Notes: generated by a model from the sequence alone, not told the origin. Shown: positions 55,601 through 64,000, numbered from the stretch's first letter. The stretch: DNA of 64,000 nucleotides from Planctomycetota bacterium (GCA_021413735.1 JAIOPV010000278.1:1-64000), one strand, 5' to 3'. Numbers and translations are program-made.

Positions 55601-55806
55601 GCAGAGATTGGTTGCGTGTGCGAACCGGGATCGAAGACCGGCAGCACGCGTGCCAGGTCGTCTTTGATGTCGCCCGCTGGTGCGCCTCCCTTGTCCTTCT
55701 TCTTGTCCTTTTTCTTGTCTTGCCCAACCGCGACGGCAACCTCGACCTGACTCGTGACGAGTGCGGTGAGAGCGGCGAGCAGCAGCGCGAACGCGACGCG
55801 GGACAT
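52669..55806 (-). CDS. WD40-repeat protein with C-terminal caspase-like (C14) domain
   Basis: 1045 residues. Signal peptide (RVAFALLLAALTALVTS), a Lys/Asp-rich patch (KKKDKKKDKG), then WD40-like repeats over about 50-600 (SAMGFTKDKSKLVTVGQDFTVRVWN is the clearest). A beta-rich linker follows, then the caspase-like domain from about 790: IGVNDYDDAGLKL, the catalytic His in VIFFAGHGVKQ (about 883) and catalytic Cys in LLILDACHSAAG (about 932). Both dyad residues are present, so peptidase activity is plausible. The signal peptide places it outside the cytoplasm. Last gene of the row that begins with the sigma factor at 60020. ATG 55806 chosen for the signal peptide. Confidence 0.9.
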   Translation of the reverse strand: MSRVAFALLLAALTALVTSQVEVAVAVGQDKKKDKKKDKGGAPAGDIKDDLARVLPVFDPGSHTQPISAMGFTKDKSKLVTVGQDFTVRVWNVATGERLDILRLPGYGREKGYDPGRWDIAAVSPDGTRVLIGGQPKFIRGEFGKPNGISRLLLVDLPSRRVMQVGLQGNQGNGYVEALAFSPDGERFAVAFNKAGGDRLNLYVVGGLTDRITAATEELKSHDCAYVKTPFADKGSCIAFSPDGKQLLVGSSDLRVSIWDVPAGIAPVSTMAKEIPVEGTTHSVAWSPDGKQFARTGDGTGKSDLRAIELWNVDGTKSKTWRASELNNVFTARAGKIYTVTFLNANTLYFVANGPAEKKDGGASLAGTIDIATGKDTRIATDADGMLKIPLGGACADGSLVGFTVTGNTEVLVGRPVPGAPRIRCGIENQLPYHVGWSKDAVKAGFAWTDERHSGKETPTADVLRFGFDLSKVEPVGEIKGEDYIPSLRKLGDWTLEFPGKKGDNDDAKGLAQLKQGGKFVHGFPGAKGIGHTLIPNGDKPPHVANADRIDGQGDRAGIQTAEGAFISRLLPQTTRIHSMASSPDGRFLICTTGTPRLVVYRTDGSPYPLFSFAQLNGEWVLWTPEGYYAASPGGEKMFGWVINNGPNALVTFHPAEKFAKQFRRPDVIKLAIEKGSVAEALVSLSTVVPELEKILPPSSKLEVVEQRGTTVKVKASASTGVKDKPVTAMRVLLDGRPLPAGKGVWMPGAGKSAEDVFEFEVPAGLHELKVLARSEDGSTVSDPLIVRGPKVAGSQPTIYRVCIGVNDYDDAGLKLSSAAKDAEAMFAALEKHCVGSDNRFGTAKGEMILNKDVTRERVLKALDDARKAAKPGDLVVIFFAGHGVKQGDSYYLLTREADVTKDLKGKSLSGDDLRKGLAEVECPVLLILDACHSAAGVKAFRPATDDLTRSLTDDAVGVTVMSAAMSHETAGATAENGFFTAGLLKGLKAGDGVPFDPYEKQLYVHHLYSVAFSEVRKATGGKQNPFLNMPWTVPPLPVREVPGK

Positions 55807-55851
55807 GGGCGGATCTCCAAGGTGCGAACAATGCGACTGATTACTGTTCAA

Positions 55852-55888
55852 CCGCGACCGAAGGGGCATTTGCTCCCTTCGGTCGCGG
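55852..55888. repeat. hairpin of the CCCTTCGGTCGCGG family
   Basis: Perfect 14-base-pair stem CCGCGACCGAAGGG with its complement and a 9-base loop. Related to the element at 7976..8038. Lies between the secreted-protein gene and the caspase gene of one gene row. Confidence 0.8.
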
Positions 55889-55905
55889 CGACGAGGCTTG
55901 CGTAA

Positions 55906-56670
55906 TCAGTTCGTCGTCAGCGTGTAAGTTGTCGGCTTGTTCCCGAGGTTGGTCATCTTGATGGTGAACCTCCGGACGTTGTCTTTGTCGCGTTGCGGAG
56001 TCCAGTTGTAGTTCGCGTTATGTCCCTTGAGGCTAAACAGGCCTGCCCCGCCTGCGTGGCCGAGGTCGAACTGGATCTTTGCCGGACCACTGCTGGTCAT
56101 CGCGACGGCTGCGGGTTGACCGCTGAAGAAGGCGACTGGATAAGTGTGCGTCTCGCCGGCTTGGAGAACGCGGGTGATCGTATTCGGGCCACCGATGCCG
56201 CCACGATCCGCTTCCGACGCTTTTTCACGCTTAATCATCGCATCGAGAGTCGCGGCGCGAGACTTATCCTTCAACTCGACCCCCATTGCCTCGGCTTCGA
56301 CGAAGAGCGCATCAGCCTGTTCCGCGAGCGACGGCGTTTTCACCGCGTCGCCCTTGATCGGGTTGCCCTTCTCATCGGTCGGCTTCGCATCCAGTGTACT
56401 CGACTTGCCAGCGGTTGCCTTGTGCGCTCGCATGAGAATACCACCGGCCAACACCAGAGACTCGGGCGACTTGAAGTCCTTCGGCGACGTGCCTTCCGCA
56501 CCCTGCCCTCGTCCGAACGCCGCGAGATCCGCCGCGAACGCGATATCAGCCAGGATCGAGGCACGCTTCGTTGCGTCCTCGATCTCTTGCTTCGTCGGCT
56601 CGGCTGCCCGAGTTCCGCTCCCTAACACACTCACCAACATCACCGCCAACAGAACGCGAGAGGCTTTCAT
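55906..56670 (-). CDS. secreted hypothetical protein
   Basis: 254 residues with a signal peptide (MKASRVLLAVMLVSVLGSGTRA). A helical first part (LADIAFAADLAAFGRG, LVLAGGILMRAHKAT) is followed by a C-terminal beta-rich part (TYPVAFFSGQPAAVAMTSSG, FTIKMTNLGNKPTTYTLTT). No domain recognised. Sits between the kinase gene (88 bases upstream) and the caspase gene (99 bases downstream), same strand, so likely part of the same exported signalling set. Confidence 0.78.
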   Translation of the reverse strand: MKASRVLLAVMLVSVLGSGTRAAEPTKQEIEDATKRASILADIAFAADLAAFGRGQGAEGTSPKDFKSPESLVLAGGILMRAHKATAGKSSTLDAKPTDEKGNPIKGDAVKTPSLAEQADALFVEAEAMGVELKDKSRAATLDAMIKREKASEADRGGIGGPNTITRVLQAGETHTYPVAFFSGQPAAVAMTSSGPAKIQFDLGHAGGAGLFSLKGHNANYNWTPQRDKDNVRRFTIKMTNLGNKPTTYTLTTN

Positions 56671-56758
56671 TGGGCAAATCCTTCAGATAAGGAAACACTT
56701 TCCACGGCCACACGCCAGAACATCCGGCGGTGGGTCGTTGCTTCGATTGGAATCCAAT

Positions 56759-59194
56759 TCACTCGAACGGCAATCGCCACACGCGAATGGCGTTGTCGTC
56801 TCCGCCGGTCACGGCCTCGCGGCCATTTGGGGAGAAGGCCACACCACGCACTCGCTTCGCGTGCCCTGTGAACTTGTAGATCAGCGTGCCGTCCACAAGT
56901 AACCACAGCTTTACCGAACCGTCATCACCACCCGACAGCAACCGTTTGCCATCTTTCGACACCGCAAGACTCAACACCGACTTCGGTTGAATGGGCAACT
57001 CGCGAACCTTGAACGTCGTGAGGTCCCAGATGCGCACGCTTCCGTCGTCACCGGAAGCGACCAATCCCGCCGGTGTGAATACGACCGCTCGCACTGCACC
57101 AACTTTCGCGAGAGGTTCCGCAATGAACTTTTTCAGCAGCCTCGTGCCCGGTATGTCCCACAGGAAGAGATAGCCTTGCTCGTCGCCGGTGATCGCTCGC
57201 TTCCCGCTCGCGTCGAACGCCACCGCGTTCACCTTTGCATTGCCGTGCCCCTCAAGTTCCTGATGCGTATGCCGCACCGCATCCCACAGAAAGACCTCAT
57301 TGCGTGCGGCGGAAATCACATGCCGTGCGTCGGGGGAGATCGCAATCGCTCCGATTTGTCGCTTGTGCGCTTCGAGCGGCTCGCCCTTCGGTTGCAACGT
57401 CGTCGCATCCCACAACTGCACGCCGAGTTCAAACGGTTCCTGCTTGTTCCCGCCCGCCGTCACCGCGATCAGCCCATCGGGCGTTACCGCGAAACACTGT
57501 GCGGGGCTTGGGAGCAACTTGGATTCCGGGTTGGGCATTCCCGGAATCCAAGCCTGAATTCGTCTGTCGAGCCCCGCAGACAACACGGTGAAGCGATCCT
57601 TCCCAGGCAATGTTGCAACGCCAGTGACCGCTCCATCGTGGGCCTTCGTGTTGGCAACTTCACCCACGAGCGCGAGTTTCACCATTCGCGGGGTGTCGGG
57701 GATAACCGTGATGACGCTCGGCTCCAGTTTGCGTTCCGCTGTCTCGACTGCGGATCGCAAGTGGTAATCCCCAGGAACCAGTGGCACCGCGTTGTCACTC
57801 TTCAGATCGACGAGTAGGTCTTTTCCATCTCGGGTGAGCGTGACCTTGTTGATTTCGGGGTCCGTGACGAACTCAATTCGCACGGGGGGGACTTCCGGAG
57901 CTAGAACTTCGACCTGCACAGGGTCGGGGGTTCCGAAAAGCCACATGCCGAGGCCGCTCGCCACACCGGTCGCGGTGATGCCGAGCAACCATCGGCGGCG
58001 CGAGATGCGGGCACGCTTTGCCGCAATTCGTGCGTCGATTGCAGCAAGTTCCACGAGCACGGCATCAGCGGATTCGGGACGGTCGTTGGCGGCTTTCGCC
58101 AGCAATCGCTCGATGAGCCGCGTCAACTCCGGCAGAATCAGTGGATTTGCCGTCGCGACGGGAATCGGTTCCAGACTCAGCGTTCGGACCAAAACGCCGC
58201 TTGGGGTGTTGCCCGGGAATGGCATGGCACCCGTGGCGGCGCGATAAAGCACGCAGCCCAAACTGAACAAATCGGCACGAGCATCGACTGCATCCCCGCG
58301 AATCTGTTCGGGTGCCATGTAACCTGGCGTGCCTGCAATTCCGCCCGAACTCTCGGCGTCGGCCACGACCGCAAGACCGAAATCCAGAATCTTGAGGCGT
58401 CCGCCCGGTTGTTCGACCCAAAGATTCGCGGGCTTGATATCGCGATGAATCAGCCCACAGGCGTGCGCTGCCGCAAGCCCCGAAGCGACCTCTTGAGCAA
58501 TTCGCATCAACACCTGAACTGCGAGCGGTCTCGTTGTGTCTCGCAGTTGCCGTTCGAGCGTGTCGCCCTTGAGCAGCGGCATGATGAGTGACGGCGTGCC
58601 CTCATGAATTTCGACCGCGTGAACGACAACAATGTGATCGTGTTCGACCGCAGCTGCTGCGCGTGCTTCGGCGAGGAACCGTTCGGTGACGCCAGATGCC
58701 GTGAGTAGTTCGGGGCGAATGACCTTCACCGCAACGGCACGCTGTAACCGCGAATCGAACCCGCGATACACGACACCCATGCCGCCCGCACCCAGAATTT
58801 CGTGAAGGGAATACGGACCAAACCGACCGATCTCACCTGGTTCTCGCGATGGCGCCAGTACATCTTTGGCCGAGTCGATTGTGACCGTGGGAATGTCAGC
58901 GGTGTCTTTGCTCGTCCAGACCGCAGTTGTGACAACGGCGGTTTTCGCATGAAGGCGACGCAACACTCTCACGAGCGTCTGCACTGCTGCAGGTATCGGT
59001 GTGTCGTCACTGCCGTTGGCCCGCTTCACGGACCGCACAACTTCGTCCTCGGCGGGAATCGACTTCACCCGTTCGAGGCACACGGGACAGGTTCCGACGT
59101 GCTGTTCGAGTTCAACCGCGAACGCATCGTCGCCGAATCCCAGCAGCAAACGCTGAAGGTTCTCGGCGGTCGGGCATTCGGAGAGCGTGTGCAT
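56759..59194 (-). CDS. transmembrane Ser/Thr kinase with N-terminal zinc-finger and C-terminal WD40 repeats
   Basis: 811 residues. An N-terminal anti-sigma-type zinc-finger motif HVGTCPVC (His32, Cys36, Cys39) precedes a Hanks-type kinase (about 125-385): GAGGMGVVYRG, AVKV with Lys157, HRDIKPAN with Asp252, DFGLA with Asp271, and APEQ. One membrane helix (WLLGITATGVASGLGMWLF, about 410) leads to an extracytoplasmic part with about five to six WD40 repeats (for example AVSKDGKRLLSGGDDGSVKLW). The zinc-finger suggests it binds the sigma factor encoded upstream (59460..60020). ATG 59194 begins the zinc-finger region; the frame before it lacks conservation. Confidence 0.92.
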   Translation of the reverse strand: MHTLSECPTAENLQRLLLGFGDDAFAVELEQHVGTCPVCLERVKSIPAEDEVVRSVKRANGSDDTPIPAAVQTLVRVLRRLHAKTAVVTTAVWTSKDTADIPTVTIDSAKDVLAPSREPGEIGRFGPYSLHEILGAGGMGVVYRGFDSRLQRAVAVKVIRPELLTASGVTERFLAEARAAAAVEHDHIVVVHAVEIHEGTPSLIMPLLKGDTLERQLRDTTRPLAVQVLMRIAQEVASGLAAAHACGLIHRDIKPANLWVEQPGGRLKILDFGLAVVADAESSGGIAGTPGYMAPEQIRGDAVDARADLFSLGCVLYRAATGAMPFPGNTPSGVLVRTLSLEPIPVATANPLILPELTRLIERLLAKAANDRPESADAVLVELAAIDARIAAKRARISRRRWLLGITATGVASGLGMWLFGTPDPVQVEVLAPEVPPVRIEFVTDPEINKVTLTRDGKDLLVDLKSDNAVPLVPGDYHLRSAVETAERKLEPSVITVIPDTPRMVKLALVGEVANTKAHDGAVTGVATLPGKDRFTVLSAGLDRRIQAWIPGMPNPESKLLPSPAQCFAVTPDGLIAVTAGGNKQEPFELGVQLWDATTLQPKGEPLEAHKRQIGAIAISPDARHVISAARNEVFLWDAVRHTHQELEGHGNAKVNAVAFDASGKRAITGDEQGYLFLWDIPGTRLLKKFIAEPLAKVGAVRAVVFTPAGLVASGDDGSVRIWDLTTFKVRELPIQPKSVLSLAVSKDGKRLLSGGDDGSVKLWLLVDGTLIYKFTGHAKRVRGVAFSPNGREAVTGGDDNAIRVWRLPFE

Positions 59195-59459
59195 CAGTGG
59201 TTCCCGTGAGCAACCAATTCCGAATGGTGTTGATTCGCCACTGGAGCTGAGGTCTGTGACCCCGCACCAACTTCGCCACACAACACTGGCCTCTTTGATG
59301 CCAGCTGCTAACAGAAACGAATCGGCCACCCTTCGGTCTGAGTCGCCCCCTGATTTTCACAAGGAGTAACCCGAAGTGGGTGGAACCTGTCAGAAAAATG
59401 AAAATGTTTGTTGGAGACGCCGAGCCCAGGGGATCCCCATGGCTGGCAATCTCATCTTC

Positions 59460-60020
59460 TCAGTCAAGGAAACCGGCGAGTTCGGTTCGCAGATGACGCA
59501 GTACGCGCGATTTGGCGAGATACACGGCGTTCACGCTGATGCCGAGTTCCGCAGCGACAGCGGCAGCTGGTCGGTCGTTGACGACAAATTCCCAGCACGC
59601 TTGCCAGGTGATTGGCTCGAAATCCGCCTTCGCAATCGCCAGCGCACGCCGAACCAAGTAATCGCGGTGTTCGGCTTCCTCGACGATCACGCCCGGATCA
59701 GTATCGGGTACAAGATCAGGGTTCCCGTCGTGTGCAGGTGCACGACTGAGCTTGCGTTGGTGCTTGCGCCATGCGTTCAAGAGCACGGTCTTGAGCCACG
59801 CCCGGAAACTCTGAGCGGGGTCGTAGCGAAACTTTGGGAAGTGTTCAACCAGCAGAACAAAGACATCCTGTACGAAGTCGGCGGCATCGGCTTCATTCAG
59901 ACCGACACCACGACACCAATTGAACATAAGCGGGGTATACAGATCGACGAATCGACTCCAAGCCGCGGCATCCCCTCCCGTGGTGAGTCGCTCCAGAAGG
60001 CTGGCCGGTGTCGAGGTCAT
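59460..60020 (-). CDS. ECF-type RNA polymerase sigma factor
   Basis: 186 residues. Region 2: MFNWCRGVGLNEADAADFVQDVF and FRAWLKTVLLNAWRKHQRK; region 4: DRPAAAVAAELGISVNAVYLAKSRVLRHLR. Planctomycete-type ECF. Genes for such sigma factors often precede kinase genes with a zinc-finger domain, as here; the kinase would hold the sigma factor and release it on phosphorylation or signal. The 265-base gap to the kinase gene has no other gene. Confidence 0.92.
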   Translation of the reverse strand: MTSTPASLLERLTTGGDAAAWSRFVDLYTPLMFNWCRGVGLNEADAADFVQDVFVLLVEHFPKFRYDPAQSFRAWLKTVLLNAWRKHQRKLSRAPAHDGNPDLVPDTDPGVIVEEAEHRDYLVRRALAIAKADFEPITWQACWEFVVNDRPAAAVAAELGISVNAVYLAKSRVLRHLRTELAGFLD

Positions 60021-60083
60021 GTTGCACAGTTATTGGACGGGACACAATCGTGACGGGGACACGCTCATCCTAGCAGGGCAAAC

Positions 60084-60290
60084 TCACTCATTTGCCAAGG
60101 AAATCGCGGAGAACGTGTGCTTGATCCTCGCCCCGAATTCGTCCATTCGCGTTTCCAACTCGACCCTCGCGATAAGAGTATGCGGACGGCTTCGTTGGAA
60201 GCAGCAGTGAGCATCCCGCATGTCCGGCGAACCACGTCGTCGCGGAGTTCCTGCAACCGGGCTTTGAAGTCTGGCTCGTTAAGTCTGTGG
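60084..60290 (-). pseudogene. frameshifted remnant of a helical (HTH-type) protein gene
   Basis: The minus strand encodes QELRDDVVRRTCGMLTAA and SNEAVRILLSR in one frame, then VELETRMDEFGARIKHTF to a stop in another. Together these resemble the C-terminal part of small HTH proteins common in Gemmata genomes, with an intervening segment missing. No intact start is visible. The rest of the gap 60021-60386 holds nothing recognisable. Confidence 0.45.
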
Positions 60291-60386
60291 CAATCCTAAT
60301 CATACAGTTCGCAGCGAGGCGTTCCTCGCCTGTTGATCTGTCCACTGACCGTTCGGATTCATGGTGATGACAGCGAACAACACAGG

Positions 60387-60791
60387 TTAGTTGATGTTGA
60401 TGTCGTAAGTCTGATTTCCGCCCGTGTGGTTGAATTGCAGATCATTCCCCGGTCGAGCGAATCGCGCCGGGATAATCGTGGCACCCGGCGGGGGCACCGC
60501 TGCGTTCCCCTTGACTATTGGCGGCGGTGGCGGCGTGAACGTTGAAACAAGGAACGTGAGCTTCCCGGTCGGCACGTTCTCGATGCGATAGAATCCAGTT
60601 GTGTCGGTCAGGCTACTGCTCTCTTTATCATCCGGTCCGCGAACAATCACCGTCACATCTTTCGCCGGACGACCACCCACCGCAACATGCCCGCTCAGCA
60701 CATTGCTTGATCTCTCGGTTCGTTCCGCATCGCAGCCCGTCAGCAACGATGCGACCAGTACAACGCACGCGGTAAGAATCCAACAGTGCAT
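60387..60791 (-). CDS. small lipoprotein with carboxypeptidase-regulatory-like fold
   Basis: 134 residues. Signal HCWILTACVVLVASLLTGC with lipidated Cys at about 20. The body follows the pattern LSGHVAVGGRPAKDVTVIV, then GFYRIENVPTGKLTFLV, a beta-sandwich module. A proline run (PPPPP) is near 90. It follows the DUF1559 gene by 115 bases; such DUF1559/lipoprotein pairs recur in planctomycetes. Confidence 0.85.
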   Translation of the reverse strand: MHCWILTACVVLVASLLTGCDAERTERSSNVLSGHVAVGGRPAKDVTVIVRGPDDKESSSLTDTTGFYRIENVPTGKLTFLVSTFTPPPPPIVKGNAAVPPPGATIIPARFARPGNDLQFNHTGGNQTYDININ

Positions 60792-60906
60792 CCCAACCTC
60801 ACAGAAATGAAGGAAACCACGGGTCGCCCCGTGGAGCAGAAAAACCGAAAGCATGTGAGCGTGGTTGGGCGATGGGCAACGACAACTTCAGCACAGCAAA
60901 TGGGAA

Positions 60907-61824
60907 TTAGTTCCAGTCGCTCGGAAGCACCATGCCGTCTGTTGGCATGACCGCCGTCCAGAACGTCAGGATGTTCGTGTTCGAATTCACTCCGCGAATA
61001 CTGCCATCGGCCATGCCAAGGAGGACCGTTGCCGGGTGCGAAGAATTCGCGCCCCAACGAGTGCCGGTCGTGCCCCCGACGCCCGACTGAATGCTCTGGT
61101 TGTTAAACCACCACTGCGAAGTGCTCCAGTACGACGGATACGAGGTGCGGAAGTAGCCGATCGACTGATACATCGCGAACGCTGCGGAATCGTACTGATC
61201 GAGGCTGTTCCACTGAAACGGCATGTCGCGAGCACACACAACCGACGTTTCCGTGACCATCTTTCTTTCCGCGAACGCAACCGTATTCGACGTGCCGTCG
61301 GTGATGCTCGTGATTGTCATCTGCGGCGTATCAACACCCGATACGGCAAACCACGCGTACTTCGCCACGAGAAGCGAGTTGATCGCGTAAGAGCTTCCCG
61401 CCCAGCCGTTCGAGCCAACGCCCGTGCCCACCGTGCTATCCGACGGGCACAGGAACGTGCGGACGACGACGCCCTTGTTCACCGTCACATCTCCAGCGGT
61501 CATGTGCGCGCGATAGAGCGCTTCTTGCTCCATGTACGGCAGAAGTGCGGTCATTGCGCTGGCCTGTGCGTTACCGGTCCCTCCAGGCGTTAATGCGATT
61601 CGCAACGGAGGCAACTTGTCGGTGTTGACGTTGGCGTAGTTGTGGAGGGCGAGCGTGAGTTGCTTGAGATTGTTCGAGCACGTGGTTCGCGCTGCCGCCT
61701 CACGCACCTTTTGCACGGCAGGAAGCAACAAACCGATCAAGATTGCGATGATGGCAATGACGACGAGCAGTTCGATTAGCGTAAACGCAAATCGACGGGC
61801 ATCCGATCCAATTCGATTGGCCAC
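60907..61824 (-). CDS. DUF1559 protein with prepilin-type N-terminus
   Basis: 305 residues. [20 protein letters not shown] is a type IV pilin-like leader and helix, cleaved before Phe or nearby and methylated by a prepilin peptidase. DUF1559 features: [44 protein letters not shown], and a C-terminal [21 protein letters not shown]. The start is GTG at 61824; no ATG fits before the leader. Likely a surface pseudopilin-type protein. Confidence 0.92.
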   Translation of the reverse strand: MANRIGSDARRFAFTLIELLVVIAIIAILIGLLLPAVQKVREAAARTTCSNNLKQLTLALHNYANVNTDKLPPLRIALTPGGTGNAQASAMTALLPYMEQEALYRAHMTAGDVTVNKGVVVRTFLCPSDSTVGTGVGSNGWAGSSYAINSLLVAKYAWFAVSGVDTPQMTITSITDGTSNTVAFAERKMVTETSVVCARDMPFQWNSLDQYDSAAFAMYQSIGYFRTSYPSYWSTSQWWFNNQSIQSGVGGTTGTRWGANSSHPATVLLGMADGSIRGVNSNTNILTFWTAVMPTDGMVLPSDWN

Positions 61825-61941
61825 TTGGTTACCTCAAGCTATCTGGATAAGGCGATCATGGCGGTGAGGAGAACCCGCCATAAAGGACTTCGATGTGAGA
61901 AGCCTGAATTGGACACGGAACCCGAATTCTTTTTTCACAAT

Positions 61942-64000
61942 TCAGTGAGCAGGCATTTTTCGTTGTCGGAAGTCCTTTGCGGAAACGCCATTGATCTGAA
62001 TTAATTGCGGGAGTTGTTCCAGCACTTTGAGGTCGCCACGGTCCGCGTCGAGGGTGAATCGGAGTTCGGAAATCTTTGTGCCGAGCAGTGGATCGAGGTT
62101 GTTGAGCGGGCAGCCATCGCAACGAAGATAGCGAAGTCGCGGCATTGTTCGCGCTGGCGTCAGGTCGCGCACCTTGCAATTGTTCAGCGCGAGCAGATCC
62201 ATTGGCGTCCCTTCCAGCGGCGAAATATCCGCGACCGCCGTATCGCCGCTCTGAAGCAACGTCAGCTTCATGCCCTTTGCGTGCGAGATGTCGGAAAGGT
62301 TCGGGTTCTGCCAGATGTTCAGCGTGGTCAGTGGAAGCCCCGCGATTGGCGAAAGATCCGTGAGTTTGCCTTTCCCTGGACTACTCCCGACAACCGTCAA
62401 CGCCTTGAGTGTGACGAACGCGCGAACCGGGCGGATGTCGGAGACTTCATCCGTGAGGATGCCGAACTCCGTGACCTTGCCATCAAGAAAGCCGAGTCGC
62501 GAAACCTGTCCATCGAACGACGGATTCAGTTCGCGTAGTTTTGCGACGACGGCGGCAGATTGGCGGTCGGCGGGAAGCGTTGCGACGGCCTGTACCCACG
62601 CATCATCCGGCGGACCGAGCGGAAGTTCATCGTATGTGCCACCGAGGTTCGTCTGGTTCCTGCTTTGCTGAGGCAGTGACAACCACACGATTCCAAGTCC
62701 GATACACAGAATCGCCGTGCCGATTGCCCAGCGAGTTGCCCACCGCCTGCGAGGTTGAACAGGCGATACCGGCTGTGTCGCACTGCTTGAAAGCGAGAGC
62801 GTATCGGAAGATTCGGAGCGTGCGAATTGGCTCAACTCGCGACTCACTTCACGAGCCGAATCGGGGCGTGCGGTCGGATCAATCGCGAGCAACCGGTGAA
62901 TCACCGTTGCCATCCCGAGTGGTGTGGTCGGAGCCAACACAGAAACGTGAACCGGTTCGGGATACGTTGGCGTGTTGCGGCCTTTCTGTCGCGGGAACGG
63001 CAATCGACCAGTGACGAGTTCGTACAACACGACCCCGAGGCTGAAGAGATCGGCGCGACAATTCACTTCACTCCCGGCAGCTTGTTCAGGCGGCATGTAC
63101 GCGGGAGTGCCGAGGATCGTCGGGCTTTTCTCCGCGTCCTCTTCACCGGCAGGTTGAGCAAGACCGAAATCAAGGATCTTCACGCGCGCCACTGCTGGGA
63201 GGGGAAGACGTTGATCCGCAGGAAGATCGGTCCAGCCTTCTGGCGTTTCGAGCCAGAGATTTCCCGGCTTGATATCGCGATGCACCACTCCGCGAGCGTG
63301 CGCCGCCGCCAATCCTTCGAGTGCCTGGCAACCGATGCGAGCGGCCCATTCCGCGGGAACAACTCCTTCTCGGCGAATCCAGTCCGAGAGCGTTTCGCCT
63401 TCGAGTCGCTCCATCGCGAGAAACGGAACCGGCACCTCGCCGGGCCCGATCGCTTCGCCAACCTGAAAGACCGTCACAACGTTGTCGTGCTTGAGCGCCG
63501 CCATCGCACGGGCTTCACGTAAGAATCCTTCCCTCGCGCGACTGTGCCGTGCCAACCGCGGACGCAGTACCTTGATTGCGACCTGCCGACGCAGCGTTTC
63601 GTCGTCCGCGAGGTAGACCAATCCCATACCGCCCGCACCAAGCAACTTGACAATGCGATACACGCCCATCTGAACGGGATCGATTGAGCCTTCTTCCGAA
63701 TCGAAGAGGGACCCGTCCGACCCGAACGACGTGGAACCGGAAATGCTGAGATCGAACCCGACGGGGGTGAACTGCGTGGCCATGTCTTCGATGCGAGCGA
63801 CCATCGCCTTCAAACCGAGGTCGAGCGTGGGTTTTTCGCTTGGTTTCGGCACTCGTCGCAAAACGTCGGTGAGGCGAGTATCAACCGCGATGCCATCGAG
63901 AACACGCTGGCAGGCGTCGCATCCTTCGAGGTGAGCTTCGAGGATGGCAGCGCGAGATTCGTCGAGTTGGCCGCAGAGCATCCGCTCGTATTCCGCGACC
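61942..64000 (-). CDS. transmembrane Ser/Thr kinase with zinc-finger, 5' end outside the window
   Basis: At least 679 residues; the frame stays open to base 64000, so the true start is probably beyond the window. The zinc-finger HLEGCDACQRVL lies near the visible start. Kinase domain: GAGGMGLVYLA, VAIKVL, HRDIKPGN, DFGLAQ, PPEQ. One membrane helix (WAIGTAILCIGLGIVWLSLP) leads to an extracytoplasmic region that resembles leucine-rich-repeat-like units (LTDLSPIAGLPLTTLNI, ISPLEGTPMDLLALNNC). The partner sigma factor may lie just outside the window. It precedes the DUF1559 gene by 117 bases. Confidence 0.9.
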   Translation of the reverse strand, partial: VAEYERMLCGQLDESRAAILEAHLEGCDACQRVLDGIAVDTRLTDVLRRVPKPSEKPTLDLGLKAMVARIEDMATQFTPVGFDLSISGSTSFGSDGSLFDSEEGSIDPVQMGVYRIVKLLGAGGMGLVYLADDETLRRQVAIKVLRPRLARHSRAREGFLREARAMAALKHDNVVTVFQVGEAIGPGEVPVPFLAMERLEGETLSDWIRREGVVPAEWAARIGCQALEGLAAAHARGVVHRDIKPGNLWLETPEGWTDLPADQRLPLPAVARVKILDFGLAQPAGEEDAEKSPTILGTPAYMPPEQAAGSEVNCRADLFSLGVVLYELVTGRLPFPRQKGRNTPTYPEPVHVSVLAPTTPLGMATVIHRLLAIDPTARPDSAREVSRELSQFARSESSDTLSLSSSATQPVSPVQPRRRWATRWAIGTAILCIGLGIVWLSLPQQSRNQTNLGGTYDELPLGPPDDAWVQAVATLPADRQSAAVVAKLRELNPSFDGQVSRLGFLDGKVTEFGILTDEVSDIRPVRAFVTLKALTVVGSSPGKGKLTDLSPIAGLPLTTLNIWQNPNLSDISHAKGMKLTLLQSGDTAVADISPLEGTPMDLLALNNCKVRDLTPARTMPRLRYLRCDGCPLNNLDPLLGTKISELRFTLDADRGDLKVLEQLPQLIQINGVSAKDFRQRKMPAH

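Overview
The window looks like a piece of a Planctomycetes chromosome, most likely from the order Gemmatales (Gemmata relatives). The evidence is GC-rich DNA, four large PSCyt1/DUF1549/DUF1553 cytochrome proteins, three DUF1501 proteins, DUF1559 prepilin-like proteins, an LExLExRxVPA surface-protein leader, and ECF sigma factors beside zinc-finger serine/threonine kinases. No rRNA, tRNA, CRISPR array, transposase or phage module was recognised. Functions are read from sequence motifs only; no database search was run.

Layout. 1-5.9 kb (minus): a PSCyt/DUF1553 gene, a ParE-type toxin-antitoxin pair, a DUF1501 gene, a small Gemmataceae-type protein translationally coupled to it, and a PTP-like phosphatase. 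6.1-8.3 kb (plus): an HscA-like Hsp70 followed by IscX. 8.3-11.7 kb (minus): a DUF4349 lipoprotein, 4-alpha-glucanotransferase and a hypothetical protein. 11.7-13.5 kb: a structured non-coding stretch, a DUF1080 stub, a small ORF and a DUF1559 membrane protein. 13.5-25.6 kb: two solitary cytochrome genes, a DUF4129 membrane protein, glycogen branching enzyme and a secreted M20 hydrolase. 25.7-27.5 kb: DUF2721 and LpxA. 27.6-35.5 kb: a TetR-HlyD-ABC-FtsX-FtsX export operon, with two matching operator sites and a divergent TolC-like lipoprotein. 35.6-40 kb: a second cytochrome/DUF1501 operon. 40-45.5 kb: an ECF sigma factor, a glycine-rich RRM protein, an ATP-grasp ligase carrying an in-frame palindromic insertion, and a third DUF1501 gene coupled to a second copy of the small protein. 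45.9-52.2 kb: a repeat-mosaic secreted protein and an NlpC/P60-like surface protein. 52.7-60 kb (minus): an ECF sigma factor, a ZAS-kinase-WD40 protein, a secreted protein and a WD40-caspase protein. 60-64 kb (minus): a gene remnant, a lipoprotein, a DUF1559 pseudopilin and a second ZAS-kinase running off the end.

Three themes stand out. First, at least sixteen palindromic elements of several families lie between genes; one is inside a coding sequence in frame, and a smaller hairpin sits inside another. Second, a sigma/kinase/caspase gene row resembles a stress or cell-death signalling unit. Third, the small 'GCWVVD' protein is start-stop coupled to DUF1501 genes at two separate loci.
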